This document shows, piece after piece, positions 33,951 through 46,564 of a stretch of DNA of 64,000 bases. Position 1 is the first letter of the stretch. Every line of letters starts with the position of its first letter. The notes beneath the pieces were generated by a model. That model did no database searches, was not told the DNA's origin, and was given only the letters and a program-made list of their open reading frames with translations. The DNA is from Dama dama. Lineage: Eukaryota; Chordata; Mammalia; Artiodactyla; Cervidae. The stretch covers positions 25,119,981-25,183,980 of the forward strand of contig NC_083693.1 of assembly GCF_033118175.1 (NCBI RefSeq). The letters run 5' to 3'. Both the position numbers and the translations under genes were made by a program.

Positions 33951-34135
33951 TTTCACTTAGAGCACTTTATGTCTTTGGTAGATCCAAATTGCCGGCGTCA
34001 CTACTCTTGTGCTTTGGGACTTGTAAAATAAAATAAGGGTTAGTTGAACACTTCAAAGTGATACTGAGATAGTCATTTTGATAACCAGAAAAGCTACAAA
34101 GTGGCTGACAGGCAAGATTTACTCTTGTTGCTTGC

Positions 34136-35344
34136 AGTCTCCTTGAAGAAAGCTAGTCCAGTAGAAAAATGGGCTGAAGTTAGAGACACCTCCCACCCCT
34201 TTGGTTGGTTTGCAGAAATAGCAAGCATGGGATCATAGGATGTGTAGTGGGGGCATTTAAAGGTCTTTTCTGTTTGTATTGCAGATTCTGCCTTTACAGG
34301 AACCCCGAATCTTCTGGAACAAGTTGTTCTCCTCATAGAACCTTGGCTAGGGTGGCACTGTGGTCTCTGTCACACCGTCTCTATCCTGCAGTTTGCAAGG
34401 AAGCGACTGGAGCCCAGCACGCTCCTGTGCCTGAAGGGCTTGCCTTTGTTTGCCCAGATGGTTGGCCCAGAGCCCAGCCCAGGACCCCACAGCCTGGAGC
34501 CCGGCCTCTCCCTTCCTACCCGCCTCTACCTGCGAGGCCACCTCGTCTCTTTAAGTCAGCTCTTCTGTGTCCCACCCTAGGCTGAGGCAGCCTGCCAGCC
34601 TCTCCGGGCCTGGGCCGCCTCTGCTGGGGCAGTCCTCAAGTAGGACCAGCTCTCCTGGTCAGTGGCCCTCTTCTGTTCCGTGGAGCCCTCCTGCCATCCC
34701 TGTATGCAGAGAGAAGTTGCAGGACGGGCATAGCTGGATCTGTATGCTGCTTCCTGTGCTGGGGTCATCCACTGCCCCGGGGGCTCTGCAGCTCCGCCTT
34801 CAGCAGGTTGCGGGCTCACGTGGATTCTTGGAGGCCCGGGCTGGGGCCTGGTGCCGGGAGCACAGTCCCGGGCCGTCCGGACGGATGTACGGGTTGCACC
34901 CCTGTGGCCTTCCCCTCGCCAGAGCCTGGCATCTTGATTTTGACGTGTGCTCGACCCACGTTGCCTTCCCTGTGATTTAATGCAGATCATTATCTACCGA
35001 GGCAGGGGTTTCTTTGGATCTAAACAGGCACGTGTGAGCTGGTCGGGACTCCACGTGGGCCTCACCGTGTGTGTTTCCTGGGTGTGCCCTGGGAGACGGG
35101 GAAGGGCCTTGTGCTCCCGTGTGTGCCGTGTCCACTCAGGAGACGCCCCTGCAGCCCTGGGCAGAGCGCAAAGGTGGGATCTCCTTTGCAGCACCCTTCA
35201 TCTTGCTGTTCCTGTGAAAATAATAATTTCTGGAAATGGGCTTGTGGGCTTTTTCATTTCTGACATCATCAGTTTCTTTCTTTGCCAACCTTCCTCCTTA
35301 CTTTGCCACCTCAAGTTATTCTTCTTCTTCTTTTTTAACCCAGC
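34136..35344. other. Long-intron sequence, GC-rich in part
   Basis: The part at about 34.3-35.2 kb is GC-rich and open in several frames on both strands (up to 149 codons). None has splice context or a recognisable domain, so I call no gene. Confidence 0.5.
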
Positions 35345-35690
35345 CTTTTCTTTTGTGTTGGGGTGTAGCCGATTTTACAACGTTCTGGTAGTTTGAGGTG
35401 AACAGGGAAAGGGACTCAGCCATACATTACATGTATCCATTCTGCCCTGAAACCACCCCCCATCCAGCCGGCCGCGTGGCGCTGAGCAGAGCCCCTGTGC
35501 TGTGTGGTAGATCCCTTGTTGGTTACCCAGGTTAAACACCGCCGTGTGTACGTGGCCTTCCAGAGTCCCTAACTGTCCTTTCTTCCCCCTCTGCCCTCAG
35601 CAACCGTAAGTTCGTTTTCGAAGTCTGTGAGTCTCCTTCTGTTTTTTAAGTAAATTCTTCTGTGTCAAATTCTCACGTTCATTTCCCCAT
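35345..35690 (-). repeat. Artiodactyl L1 3' fragment
   Basis: GGGGTGTAGCCGATTTTACA, GAGCAGAGCCCCTGTGCTGT and GAAGTCTGTGAGTCTCCTTC correspond in order to the copy at 26545-26870. Confidence 0.75.
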
Positions 35691-38600
35691 TGAATCATCT
35701 ACAAGCCGAGCTCCTTGGAGGTGGCGGGGTCTAGGGGTCTCGGGACAAGGGTCTGGCATCAGAGCTCCCCCCCCATGCCGGGCTAGTGGCGCCGTCGTCG
35801 AAAAGTCAGGTCACCACCCCAGCTGCTGGCTTCTCGAGGTTGCACCAGAACCTTGTCGCGTGCGACCCCCACTCTGTGGGCAGCGGGACATTCATTCCAG
35901 GAGATGCGGGAGATTTCTTCTCTCATTCCACCCCACCCCTGTGAGACCAGAGCTGGTTGAAGGCCACTGCTTGACTTGTCAGTGGGGGCCGCGTGGGGAG
36001 AGCGCATGTGTATCCATGCATGGGCTCCTTGCTTTTAAACATTTATAACAAAAGATTCTAGTGGTAAGTGAGACTATTGGGATGTATTCCCTTCCTACAG
36101 GTCTACTTAACAGTTGTGCATTTCCAAAACTAAATCAAGCCTTCTCTTGGCAAACATCTCCTGTTCTGTGTATTGAGCTCTGTAATAGAAGCTGGGGGTG
36201 CCGTGATGGTCAGATGAGTAGGAGACATCCCACCCCCCAAGAAGCCGTGTTGGGGGAGGCAAAGGAATGAGCTGCTAGTTGGCCCCTGAGTCATGGGAGC
36301 TTAGGGAAGGAGCCATCTCTTGCCAAGGCCTATTTATACCCGTGTCCTGGCAGTTCGCTTTGGTGCCATTATACCATCAGCCGTTCAGTGGAGTTCTGCC
36401 GAAATGTTTCACGTGGGGATTTTTCCCCTGTTGACAGCCTTGCTGGCCTTGAAATAAGGAGCCAGTCTTTTCATTCCAGTTCCAGAAAGTGATGCTCGTG
36501 TTGTCGCTGTTTTGCCAGGGAACAGTTCCTGTCTCCAGCACCATCGTTCAACAACACGATGGGCTGCGTTCCTTCCTAGGAGTCATTAGACTTCCCTAAT
36601 GAGATGATCCAGAGGAAGAAAATAGAGCTCTGGCCCTGCTCCCTTATTAGTGCTGTGTCTGCCTCACATCAGGCTCATTGAATTGTTTTTCTCCTTGCCT
36701 GAGATTGTTGTTTCCTCCTTGACTCGGGAAGAGGGTTTCAGGCCAGGCTCTCTTGACGTGGGACTTAAATGCATTTGCTCTTGTAGCAGAACCCAGCGTA
36801 CAGGCTGTGAGCAGAAATCACTGTTTCATGGTTGGCATATAATGTGGACTGTACTCCGAGGTTTGCATTGCTTTTTAAGTCCAAAGAATGTGTCCTACAG
36901 GCCTTGAAAAAGAGCTTGTCCCTGGCACACTCCACCCGGATAGCCCCCCAGGCTCCGTGAAGCCAGGGGAGGTTCTTGAGAAGTGCTGGATGAGGTGACT
37001 GACACCCACCGCTCAGCGTCACCGTTGCCATGTTGCTCTGCCTGTTGGCTTTGGTTGTGGTGTCATACTGGAAGCTGCTGTTTCAGCTGTCCTTGGCGGG
37101 GGTGGGGGCCGGAGGTGGAAACCTCATCAGTGCCTAAGAATTTCTCATCTTAGGCATGTGAAAAATGCTAAGTTTTCTCATCTTTAATTCCCGATGGGGG
37201 AATTTTTGCCTTTATTGCCACACGTCTATCTCATGGCATGGCTGTTTAGTAAAAGCAAGATAATGCACGCCCTTTCAACAAGATAATCTTTGAATCAGTC
37301 TTACTGTTCTTTGAAACTTAATGTCGCCGTGGGTTACCACCTGTTTATTGGTGGGCAAGCATGAAGGTGCCCTGAAAGTGACTGATGTGAAAAGTTGCCT
37401 TGATCCTTCCTCCCTCAAGCTAGTTAGTGCCAATGTGGAGCAGGAAAGAGGGAGGTGGCAAGAAGGAAAGGGAAGATGAAGGAGAGCTTTAATGTGGGGG
37501 CTGAGGAAGCAGAAGGATAAAGCAGCCTGAGTCTCTTTACAGCATCTGTAGCTGACCAAGGCATGAAATGGTAACAGCTGTGGAAAGACCCGGGTTGTCT
37601 AGTTCTTCTTGCGGTTGTTCATGTACGTTCTTGTAATTCATCACTACAGGGTAGACTGGAGAAGTTTATAAAATGAGATATTCAAAAAAGAAGGGCTGGC
37701 TGATCCTTCTTGTGAAAAGGATTTTATCACCTAACCAATTAGTTTAATGGAGGATGATAATTGCACAAATTTAGCTAAGGAAAAAGTGGGTATTGTCAAT
37801 ATTTTTTAAAGCAAGGTTTTTAACTTGTAGATAGAAACTGGTACACAGAGGAAATTTCAACAGCTATTGCTCAGTGAGGCACTGCTGAGCCTCCTTTAAA
37901 GTAACAGATAGGACTTTATAAATATTGGCATCCATTTTCACCAAACAAGTATTTCTTTGGGAACTTCTTTTTAATAAAGAAAGGCTAAATAATACATGTG
38001 ACCAATGCTTGTCATTTTTACAAGATGGCCTTTTACCCTGTGTTTCCAAATGTGTGTATGTGCTGATGACCACAGGGCGTAGCAGAGCTGAGACAGCCTG
38101 ACTCTGGCAGGGAGAGAAAAATCCATGACGCCTCCTACTGGGTCTTTAGCATCCACTCCTTAGAATTGTGGCCTGCAGCTCCTCATGCTACCTGCCCAGG
38201 AGTGAAGATCACTGTACAGTTAGGTGGGAGCTTCTCCACTCTGGAAGCTTGGACACGGGAGTCTTTTAGAAATGGCAGTTTTCAGATCTTTGGAGGTAAA
38301 GCCTCAAGTGCTGGAGCTTCCATTTAAGTCTTTGCTGTATTTCTGAAATACCCATGTATTTGACAGGCTTCTTAAATTGTGAAAAAAAATGTACCCTCTT
38401 CTTGATGGCTTGCCAGCGTCACTATGACTATCATTACTGTTGTGTCATAAAGGTGAGCATCATTGGGCACTGGTCTCACTAGCAGTTCAGAAACTTGGGT
38501 GACTTGGGTGAAGGAGTTACTCATATCACATTACAGCTTGGTCAGGGGCCTCAATCTCTCAAAAATGAAACTAGCCATATGGTGTATGAGAAAGTGCCTT

Positions 38601-38807
38601 TCAGGTGAATTTGTTTGCATGTAGCTCATGGAAATAGTCTCTTCCTAAAGAGTTTTATTTGCTCTTCAGAAAGCCATCTCTGCTTTTCATTCCTGCTGTA
38701 GTTTCTCAGTTCATCAGCTTCATTCAACATGTTAGGAAATTGTTGGTCCCTCACTTCACATATATAAAACTATAGGCATTGGCTTTCATATAGTCTCTAT
38801 TTTGCTT
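35691..38807. other. Long-intron sequence, nothing recognised
   Basis: No exon with plausible splice sites and no named repeat was found by eye. A T run at about 38805-38820 marks the tail of the next L1 fragment. Confidence 0.5.
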
Positions 38808-39262
38808 TTTTTTTTTTTTTTAATATTTTATTGAAATACAGTTGTCTTACAGTGCTGTGTTGATTTCTGCTATACAACAGAGTGATTCAGTTACACATAT
38901 ATACATTCTTTTCCATTATGGTTTATCACAATATTGAATATAGTTCCCTGTACTATAAAGTAAGACCTTGTTGTTTATCCATTCTGTGTCCCAAACTCCA
39001 GATCAGTCCCTCTGCCTCCTACCCGCCCTCCCCTGCAATCACAAGTCTTTCTCTTTGTCTGTGAGTCTTTATGTTTCACAGATTAGTACATCTGTGTCCT
39101 ATTTTAGATTCCACATGTAAGTGATATCCGGATGTTTGTCTTCCTCTTAGTTACTTCACTTAGTACGATCATCTCTAGGCCCATCCATGTTGCTGCAAGT
39201 GGCATTATTTCTTTCCTTTTTATGGCTGACTAATATTTCTCTGTGTATGTGTATGTATACAG
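38808..39262 (-). repeat. Artiodactyl L1 3' fragment
   Basis: A poly-T start is followed by ATTGAAATACAGTTGTCTTA, TATAGTTCCCTGTACTATAA and TATGGCTGACTAATATTTCT in reverse-oriented L1 order. Confidence 0.85.
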
Positions 39263-39269
39263 ACTGTAC

Positions 39270-39428
39270 ATGAAGTGATGGGACCAGATGTCATGATCTT
39301 AGTTCTCTGAATGTTGAGCTTTAAGCCAACTTTTTCACTCTTCTCTTTCACTTTCATCAAGAGGCTCTTTAGTTCTTCTTCACTTTCTGCCATAAGGGTG
39401 GTGTCATCTGCATATCTGAGGTTATTGA
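39270..39428 (-). repeat. Internal BovB fragment without its 3' end
   Basis: These 159 bases align without gaps to 5401-5559 of the BovB copy in this window, with four mismatches counted by hand. They cover the reverse-transcriptase region just after the YADD box. No BovB 3' tail or 5' extension is present, and the fragment directly follows an L1 piece. Confidence 0.93.
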
Positions 39429-40485
39429 CATGTTAGGATGACTATAAAAGTAGTTTTGACCCCACAGATGCCCTGAAGAGGTCTCCAGGCCCTTGAAGGT
39501 CTTGCAGACCACTCATCGAGACCCACTGCTCTGGGTCATGTTAGAGATGCTTGCTGAATTTGGTGGTGTGGCAGGGACTTCACGGTCTGGCTCCTCGGAT
39601 TACTTGGACAGTCCCGTCAGCTCTGCCCTTCCACAGGCCAGCTGCCAGCCACGCCTCTCTACCAGGTATTCTGAGTGAAATGCACCCTGGGAACCTCCCT
39701 GGGTACTTACTCTTTGATTCTTTGAGACCCTTCTCGGAAGGGCTGTGTCACCCTGCAGCACAGGCCTCTGTGTCTCCTCTTCCATGTTGGCGGAGCTGCT
39801 GGGAACCAAGGAGCCTGCAGTGCCGCTCCTCTTGCCAGGGATGCTCCCTTGGCCGTGTTAGGGACCTGCCGCAGCTCCCAGACACGATAGGCGTTTATCG
39901 TGTGGGGTGCCTGGTGGGCGTCTTGAAAGAAGAAGGAACACAGGAAGTAGCTTGACAAGGCGTATTTTCTAGTTAATTGACAATTTTTTTTGTAAGTATG
40001 ACTTCATTGGACTGAAGATCATACTTCACTTGTCAAAGTCTCTCCTTAGGGCACTGTTAAAACCTTAAGTAGTTCCCTTTCTTTTGAAATTTGATGTCCT
40101 GTTTCTTTTTTTTTTTTCCTTAATTTTTTCTTTGATTTCCTATTTCTATAGCAAATATATTTGAGGCTTTTACATTTTGTTAGTACAGCTTAAAAAGGCT
40201 GATTTAATCAGCATGCCAGGAGTTGCATCTAAAAATTACATGGAGAATAGGAAGTTTCTTATCGATAACCCATTAACACAAGTATTTGGGATTGAGCATC
40301 TATGTAGAATTGAGAGTGACCCTTGCAGTAACAGACCAAAGCTTCTTAGGGTTTATCAGTGTAAGAATGGAATGGAGCTATTAGAATTCAGACCCAAGGA
40401 AAGTCTCCTTGTATGAAAGAAAGATAGTAACAGCAAGCCACATTAAACAAATTGTACTCTTCAGAATACTCATGCTTACTGTTGC
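39429..40485. other. Long-intron sequence, nothing recognised
   Basis: Overlapping frames at 39551-39958 on both strands reflect moderate GC content. No splice context or domain was seen. Confidence 0.5.
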
Positions 40486-40690
40486 TTCCCAGGTGGCTCG
40501 ATGGTACAAGAATCCACTTGCCAATTCAGGAGGCACAGATTCAATCCCCATGTAGGGAAGATCCCCTGGAGAAGGAAATGGCAACCCACTCCAGTATTTT
40601 TGCTTGGAAAATCCTATGGACCAAGCAGCCTGGCAGGCTACACCGTCCATGGGGTTGCAAAAGAGTTGGACAGGACTGAGTGAATGAGCA
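40486..40690 (+). repeat. Bov-tA SINE
   Basis: GTTGCTTCCCAGGTGGCTCG forms the head, GAAATGGCAACCCACTCCAG lies in the middle, and GAGTTGGACAGGACTGAGTG ends it. Confidence 0.93.
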
Positions 40691-40934
40691 TGGACGCAGT
40701 GCTTATTGTTGTAACATCCTCACAGGGGAGGCAAAAGAGCAGTGTTAATAACACTCTTATACGTGCAGACTGGGCAAGGCCTTCGTGTCCTTCCTGCCGA
40801 GTGCTGGGAGCTCCCGAGGTGACCCTAATAGCACTTCATGCTGTCTCCACGGGCTCCCTGGTTGGTTAGATGTGCCATTCTTGACACAGTGCTTGGCCGG
40901 TCAGTGACGTGCAGTCTTCTGAGGCGTTAAATTT

Positions 40935-40998
40935 ACATGCACACACACACCCATACACACATGAACACACACGCGCGAGTGCGCACGCCTGCATACAC
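40935..40998. repeat. CA-rich microsatellite
   Basis: Imperfect (CA)n with CG steps, reading ACACACACACCCATACACAC and then ACACACACGCGCGAGTGCGC. Confidence 0.85.
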
Positions 40999-41487
40999 AC
41001 ATGTGAATCTTTGGAGAAAGTATCAAAATGCTTCCATGAAACTTGGTCCTGAATTGACTGTTGTGTACATATATTTTATTTATGTAAATACATATAAAAT
41101 ATATAGTGGGATATCGTTTGAAAATTATGAACAAATGAAATAATAACCACAAATTAATATCTATTTAGTTAGACAAATCTCTAGCAGGGATGATCTTACA
41201 GAAGCCACCCAAACTGCGATTGTTTTCAAAAAACATTCAGGGTAGGCAGAGGATTCTGTCTTTACTTGCTGATTAATTTCTGACATGTCCTATTTATTGA
41301 TGAGGTTTAACTAACACCATCTGTTTGTGTTGAGCAGAGCAGACATTCCTTTGATACAAGAGTGCATGTCTCTCTATCAAAAATCTGTGAATTATGTAAA
41401 ATAAAGGAGCTTCTGAATCTAGGTTGCCTGCCCCAGTTTGATCTGCTCCTGAGAATGGGTGACCTTCTCTGAAAGTTCCCCTTCAGA

Positions 41488-41700
41488 CAGAGAGGTAGAT
41501 ATTTATTCATTCACATAGGAACTGTTTGTTGAATGCTCAGTAAGCCCAAGAACCTATAGGAAAGCCCAAGTAAACATATCTCATGGTCCAGGAGATTTGT
41601 ACCGCAGCTTTCCAGAAAATGGTGGTAATCAGAGTGTGGGTAACTTAAGTGTGGTAGGAGGGCTAGCACAGTTCTGATAGAGTCGGAGGAAGGACAGACC
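41488..41700 (+). repeat. L2-like LINE fragment
   Basis: ATTTATTCATTCACATAGGA followed by TTGTTGAATGCTCAGTAAGC resembles the L2 3' region. The rest is diverged. Confidence 0.35.
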
Positions 41701-42432
41701 AGTGTTTTGATGAGGTGTTCAGTGGAGGCATCGGGCCGTGATGGCATTTGAAGGCGTCTTCTGACCGGTGTTGCTTCCGTGGGGAGGAGCGCGAGGGAAG
41801 GAGCATGGGCTCGGAGGCAGGTGTCAGTGTCTCACCTGAGCACGTGGGCGAGTCTTCCGGGGGCAGTGAGGGGAGAGGCCCTCGAGGCTGGCGTGGTCCT
41901 CAGCTTTCCTCCCAGAGTCGCCTCCGAGAGCCCCGTGCTCTCTGTCCTAGCGGTCACTGGTGTTCTGGCCGTCTGGAGGGGGACTGTTCAGGGACATTTT
42001 AAGTTCAGTCCAAATTGGGCACTTGGGGATTGGCCAGGAAAAACATCTATAAATATCTGTCTTTTTCTTCTTTCCCTTACCCTCACATGAAGAGACTTTT
42101 TTCTTTTTTTTTTCCCCCAAGGCTAACTCTTCCATCTGGGTTCCCAGTTCTGTCTTGACCTTAAAGTTTACAGAACCGCTTCTCCCTAAGACTGCTCGGC
42201 ATTCAGGTTCAGATACTGAGGGGTTCCTTTAGTCTTAGCTTCCAGGGCAGCTCCACAGCTTCTCCACTTAGCAGAGGAATGAAAGCCTTTTTCCCCTCTG
42301 GTTTCCCATCTCATGGTACAGAATATTTTCAGAGGGAATCTGTGATCTGAATCAAAGCAGAAGTGTTGTGTTCTTTCAGCTATAACTTGAGTCAGGATGT
42401 TCCATTACATGCTTTTTTCTTATATGCACCCT

Positions 42433-42812
42433 TCTGTTGTTATTGTTGTTCACTTGCTATGTTGTGTCTGACCCTTTGTGACCCTCTGAACTGTAGCATA
42501 CCAGACTCCTCTCTCCTTCATTGTCTCCTGCAGTTTACCCAAACTCATGTCCGTTGAGTCGGTGATGCCAACCAGCCATCTCGTCCTCTCTCTCTGCCTT
42601 CTCCTCTGCCCTCAATCTTTCCCAGCATCAGGGTCTTTTCCAGTGAGACTCTTCTTTGCACCAGGTGGCCAAAGTATTGGAGCTTCAGCTTCAGCATCAG
42701 TCCTTCCAGTGAATACTCAGGGTTGATTTCCCTTAGAATTGACTGATTTGATCTTGTTGCCATCCAGGGGTCTCTCCAGAGTCTTCTCCAGCACTACAAT
42801 TTGAAGGCATCA
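42433..42812 (-). repeat. ART2A / BovB 3'-end copy
   Basis: TGTTGTTCACTTGCTATGTT, TCCGTTGAGTCGGTGATGCC, GTGGCCAAAGTATTGGAGCT and GTCTTCTCCAGCACTACAAT span the BovB-derived ART2A unit in reverse orientation. A coding remnant (SLEGLMLKLKLQYFGHL) is visible on the minus strand. Confidence 0.9.
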
Positions 42813-45800
42813 ATTGTAAGCTGACTTAGATACCTCCTTATAAAATAAGGCAAAGATGTAATGATAATAAAAATAAAACTATCATAGCAACTAATACTTA
42901 CATAGTATTCATGCCACAGGCGTGAATATACAAAATACTATGTGTATTCTTTTTTTTTACTGTATGTCTTTTTATTATTTTTATCTCCCATCAGCAGTTA
43001 ACACTACTTTTCTTCTTGGAGGGTTTTTCTCTTTTCCCTTTGTTTTGTCTTTTTCAACAGTTGATATAAAAAGCAAGTTAGACTTCTCCATTTTTTTGGA
43101 AGGCGTGACTGTACTGTGTGTTTGCTTGGGAGGGCCAAGGGACATTGTCCATGGGAAGCTGAGTCACTTTTTGGCTCGTCTGACTGGCTCTGCTGGAGCT
43201 GTTCTTCATTCTGTGAAGTGAAAAATAAGAATAAGTCGAGTGATTTCCTAAAGTGACACGTTTTCATTTTATGTGGGATTCAAATTTTTCCTAAAGGTAT
43301 GATTATTTTGAGCACCAGTTTTCATGTCTGGCCAAGACTTTTATCCTTTAAGTCTAAAAACTCTTCCAGACAGCTCACCTTCTGTGTGTGTTAACATTGA
43401 CCAAGACCTTTTCTCTCATTTACTGACTAAATCTGGTCAGCCTTTTGAAAGTCTTAGGATTATGATTGCGGCAGGAAACGGATGTATAATCAGTTTCTCC
43501 TCTAGCCCTTGGATGTCTAGGACTGGTTTTGGCGCCCTGGGAGAGATTTAAGAAGTATTCAGTTGCCCTCAGCATTCTGCTTAGAGAGCAGCATGCAGCC
43601 GCAAGGAAGAACACAGGATGAAACTCGTAACACCAGTGTGGTGGCCCAAGGACACCATGGTTCACAGCACAGAGTTCTAAGGAGAGTTAGAGTTGGCAGA
43701 GAGCATGACTGTTAATAGAAATGTGGGAAGGTAGGGAATTACAGAAACCACAGTTGTCCTGAGAACCAGGGTCACTGAAGTAGGAAGAACCCCCACATCC
43801 TAGATGTGGAACCTTGAGAGACCAACTGTTTACATCTTGAGGACCGACAGTAAACAAGGCTGGATAAGGATCATGGCGTGGTGTCCCCACAGGCAGGAGA
43901 CTTGATGAGGCTAGAGACTCGTACAGATTTTCTGAGTTACAGCACAGATTGTGCCGCTTCCATGCTGTAACATCTCCGGTGGCTCCTTGTTGCCTCTGAA
44001 CAGCATCCGACTCTTCAGCAGGGCATTGCATGCTTCTGTAATCTAGGCTGTGGACGCTTGTCCAGACCAGTGTCACAGCAGTGTCTTGAGTCCGATGCAG
44101 GTAACGGACGCCTTGCCAGTCCTCGGTCATACCTGCCTCACATCAGCATTTGTACCTTCGATCTCTGTCTGCATCGGGGTTGCCTGCCTCCTCCCTCCCT
44201 TCTTCTGTCTTTCTGTCCCTTCATGTTAAACCACCACCTTCTTGAAACTTTTCTACCTGGTCAGCTCAGGCAGAGCTCCTTACTCCTTGGTGAAACCCTG
44301 CATTTCATCTGTACTACCCAAGCTTCCTCATGTGTACATTTCATGCCGTGGTCCCTGGTTTGTTTCTTTAAGGTCCCAAAAGTGTCTCATCCATCTTGAC
44401 ATCTCTCATGACAGCTCACAGAGCCCTGTAACTTCAGCCGATACTCAGGTATTGTCGAACAGATAAGTAATTTTGGCTGATATCAGCTAGTCGGCCACTC
44501 GTTGGCCGTGACACGCTGGTGATGACATCATCCCTTGGGAAATTATGGCCTGCAGTTGTCAGCGCTGTCTCCCTGACCTCATTGCCTTTGTTTTGTAGAA
44601 TGAGGTCTGTTCTTATTTTCCCAGATGATCGTATGGAAAGGGAGTCTCAGTTGCGGGCCGTCCCTTCTGTTTCCGCTTCCTTGCCAGGCGCTGTCCGCCC
44701 TGCTCCCTCCTCAAGCTGGGACCTTTGTGTCTGTTCCTGACCAAGACGTAGCACGTGCCCTCAAGGCTTCTCCTCCGGTCTCTGACACGGTCTCTTGCAC
44801 AGAACCGAAATAACGGGCGTGGAACTCACTTCGTGTCAGCGGTTCTTTTTCTCTGCTCATGCTTCGTTTCCTTCTCAGAACAGTTTCTATGCACTAAAGT
44901 GTTTATTCCCAGGTCAGCCATCCTGTAGCAGCCATTCTTTAAGGATTCACTAAGGCACTTTGAAGGATAAGATGTCTCGGGAGAAAACCGGAAGAAGCGG
45001 AGTGTATGGCAGAGCTTAAATTTTCCCCTGTGAAATGGTAGAAATTCAAAAGAAATTGCAGCTGAGCCTTCCTCACTCCACTACGGCCCCAGAACTGGCT
45101 CTCCCCAGCCAGGGTCCACGGAGCATTCACACAGCAAAACCCAGCTCTCTCCCGACCTGACTTTGCCGCAGCATCAGGCTCTGTTCACCACTCTCGCTGT
45201 CTGGCTCCTCGAGTCACGTCTCTGTGTTGATTTCCGTCATCATTGTGCCCATCCTAGCCGCTCTCCCGAGTCCCAGGCACAGCCGCTCAAGTTCCATCGG
45301 AAGGCAGGTGAGCTTGTGGTAGCCTGGGAGTCCTCTGTTCGGGCATTTCTCACACACATTGTTTTTACTATTTAATGTCCATCTGGTTCTCTCTATTATA
45401 TTCTCGGCACCAGACCTAGGTCTTCAGTGAATATTTGCCTCATGATTGAACTCATTTCAAAAAGCTTGTTGAAGATTCAGGACAGTGACTCGTGAGACGT
45501 TGTAGCAATCACAACAGTATTCTTCCATGTAAAATTTCTGGGTTGTTTAACTGGTTTTTGATACTAAACTTGCCATTTTTGACATCCGTAGCAGTCTAGG
45601 TTTTTACAACACTGATATATTTTAACTCCGCATTCTTTGGGACACTTTGAAAATTCTAAAAAAATTAAATGTTTACAAAATACCTAGTACACTTTAAAGA
45701 GGAAAATATGTAAAGTAGGGTTTACAGTAAAATCACGTGATCATAGTATGAAAGAGACCTGTTTTGATACGTCCAGCAGAGAGGTGTGGGAAGTGACTGA

Positions 45801-46564
45801 CTCGACCACAAGCTGGTATCCGTCCAGCAGTGTGGCGTGTGTGTTGAGAAGAAAGGCAGTTTGATCCCAGTCGTCCCGGTGTCCTCAGCACCAGAGGGTT
45901 TTTGTCTTGGTGTTCACATCACGTGAGGGACACTCACTAACTGAAGGGCCCTCAGTCGGGTACCCGTGGCACGGGGAACAGCTGTGGGAACCACGAGCCA
46001 GAGGAGAAGCTCTGAGGAGGGTGGTGAGCCATGATGAGTATCTTCAGATGCTCGTTGAAAAGCTGCCGTAAGAAGTAACTAACGCTTGTTCCCAAGAGGA
46101 AAACTGACAACAGTACCGCCGCTCATTCTGAAGGAGACCTGGAGACCAGTTGTCAGTAAGACTCTTCGTCTCTGTATTGGATGTGTGAGTTCTGATTTTT
46201 GTGACAATAACATAGTGAGAAGCTATTAAAAAAAACTAAATGTCAAGTATTAAAATGATGGCAAAGAAGTTGAGTGCATTTAGTGTAATAACACACTTTT
46301 TCTACCAGTACTTTATAAAATTAGAAACCATTTGTCATTTTTATTGAAAAAATAGTCTTTTTCTGTCCTTTTTCGTTTCTATAAAATCAGATGTAAGAAT
46401 GCCAATGATTAAAAAAAAGAATGCCAGTGATAAGAGACGAGAAGTGAGTTCTAGTTTTGTTTCCTGAAATTTTGACTTATGTTTTCTCGCTGAGAGTTCT
46501 TTCTTCCAGTTTAGGGGATTACTCAAGACAAAATAAGATGCATATAGAAAGAAAGATTTCTCAA
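42813..46564. other. Long-intron sequence, nothing recognised
   Basis: Several frames of 60-147 codons occur on both strands, none with splice context or domains. The stretch is poor in recognisable young retroposons. Confidence 0.45.

Larger units (their letters stand above)
33048..34135 (-). mobile_element. Tigger-family DNA transposon remnant with two nested SINEs
   Basis: The left terminus CAGTAGTTCCTCCTTATCTG at 33048 matches the terminal inverted repeat of a TcMar-Tigger element. On the minus strand near 33640-33745 a frame reads KVKVSDLIKGEK, then PYAEVAKIYGKNES. This is the N-terminal CENP-B-like DNA-binding helix-turn-helix of Tigger transposases, with a short insertion between the halves. 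The element resumes beyond the second SINE with TTGCCGGCGTCACTACTCTT and GGGACTTGTAAAATAAAATA. It is interrupted by an ART2A SINE (33113-33335) and a Bov-tA SINE (33751-33950), so it predates both. No intact transposase remains. Confidence 0.8.

Noticed and set aside
34205..35396. Cluster of overlapping GC-rich frames on both strands
   Set aside because: No splice-site pairs, start context or known domain. Overlap in all frames indicates composition rather than a gene.
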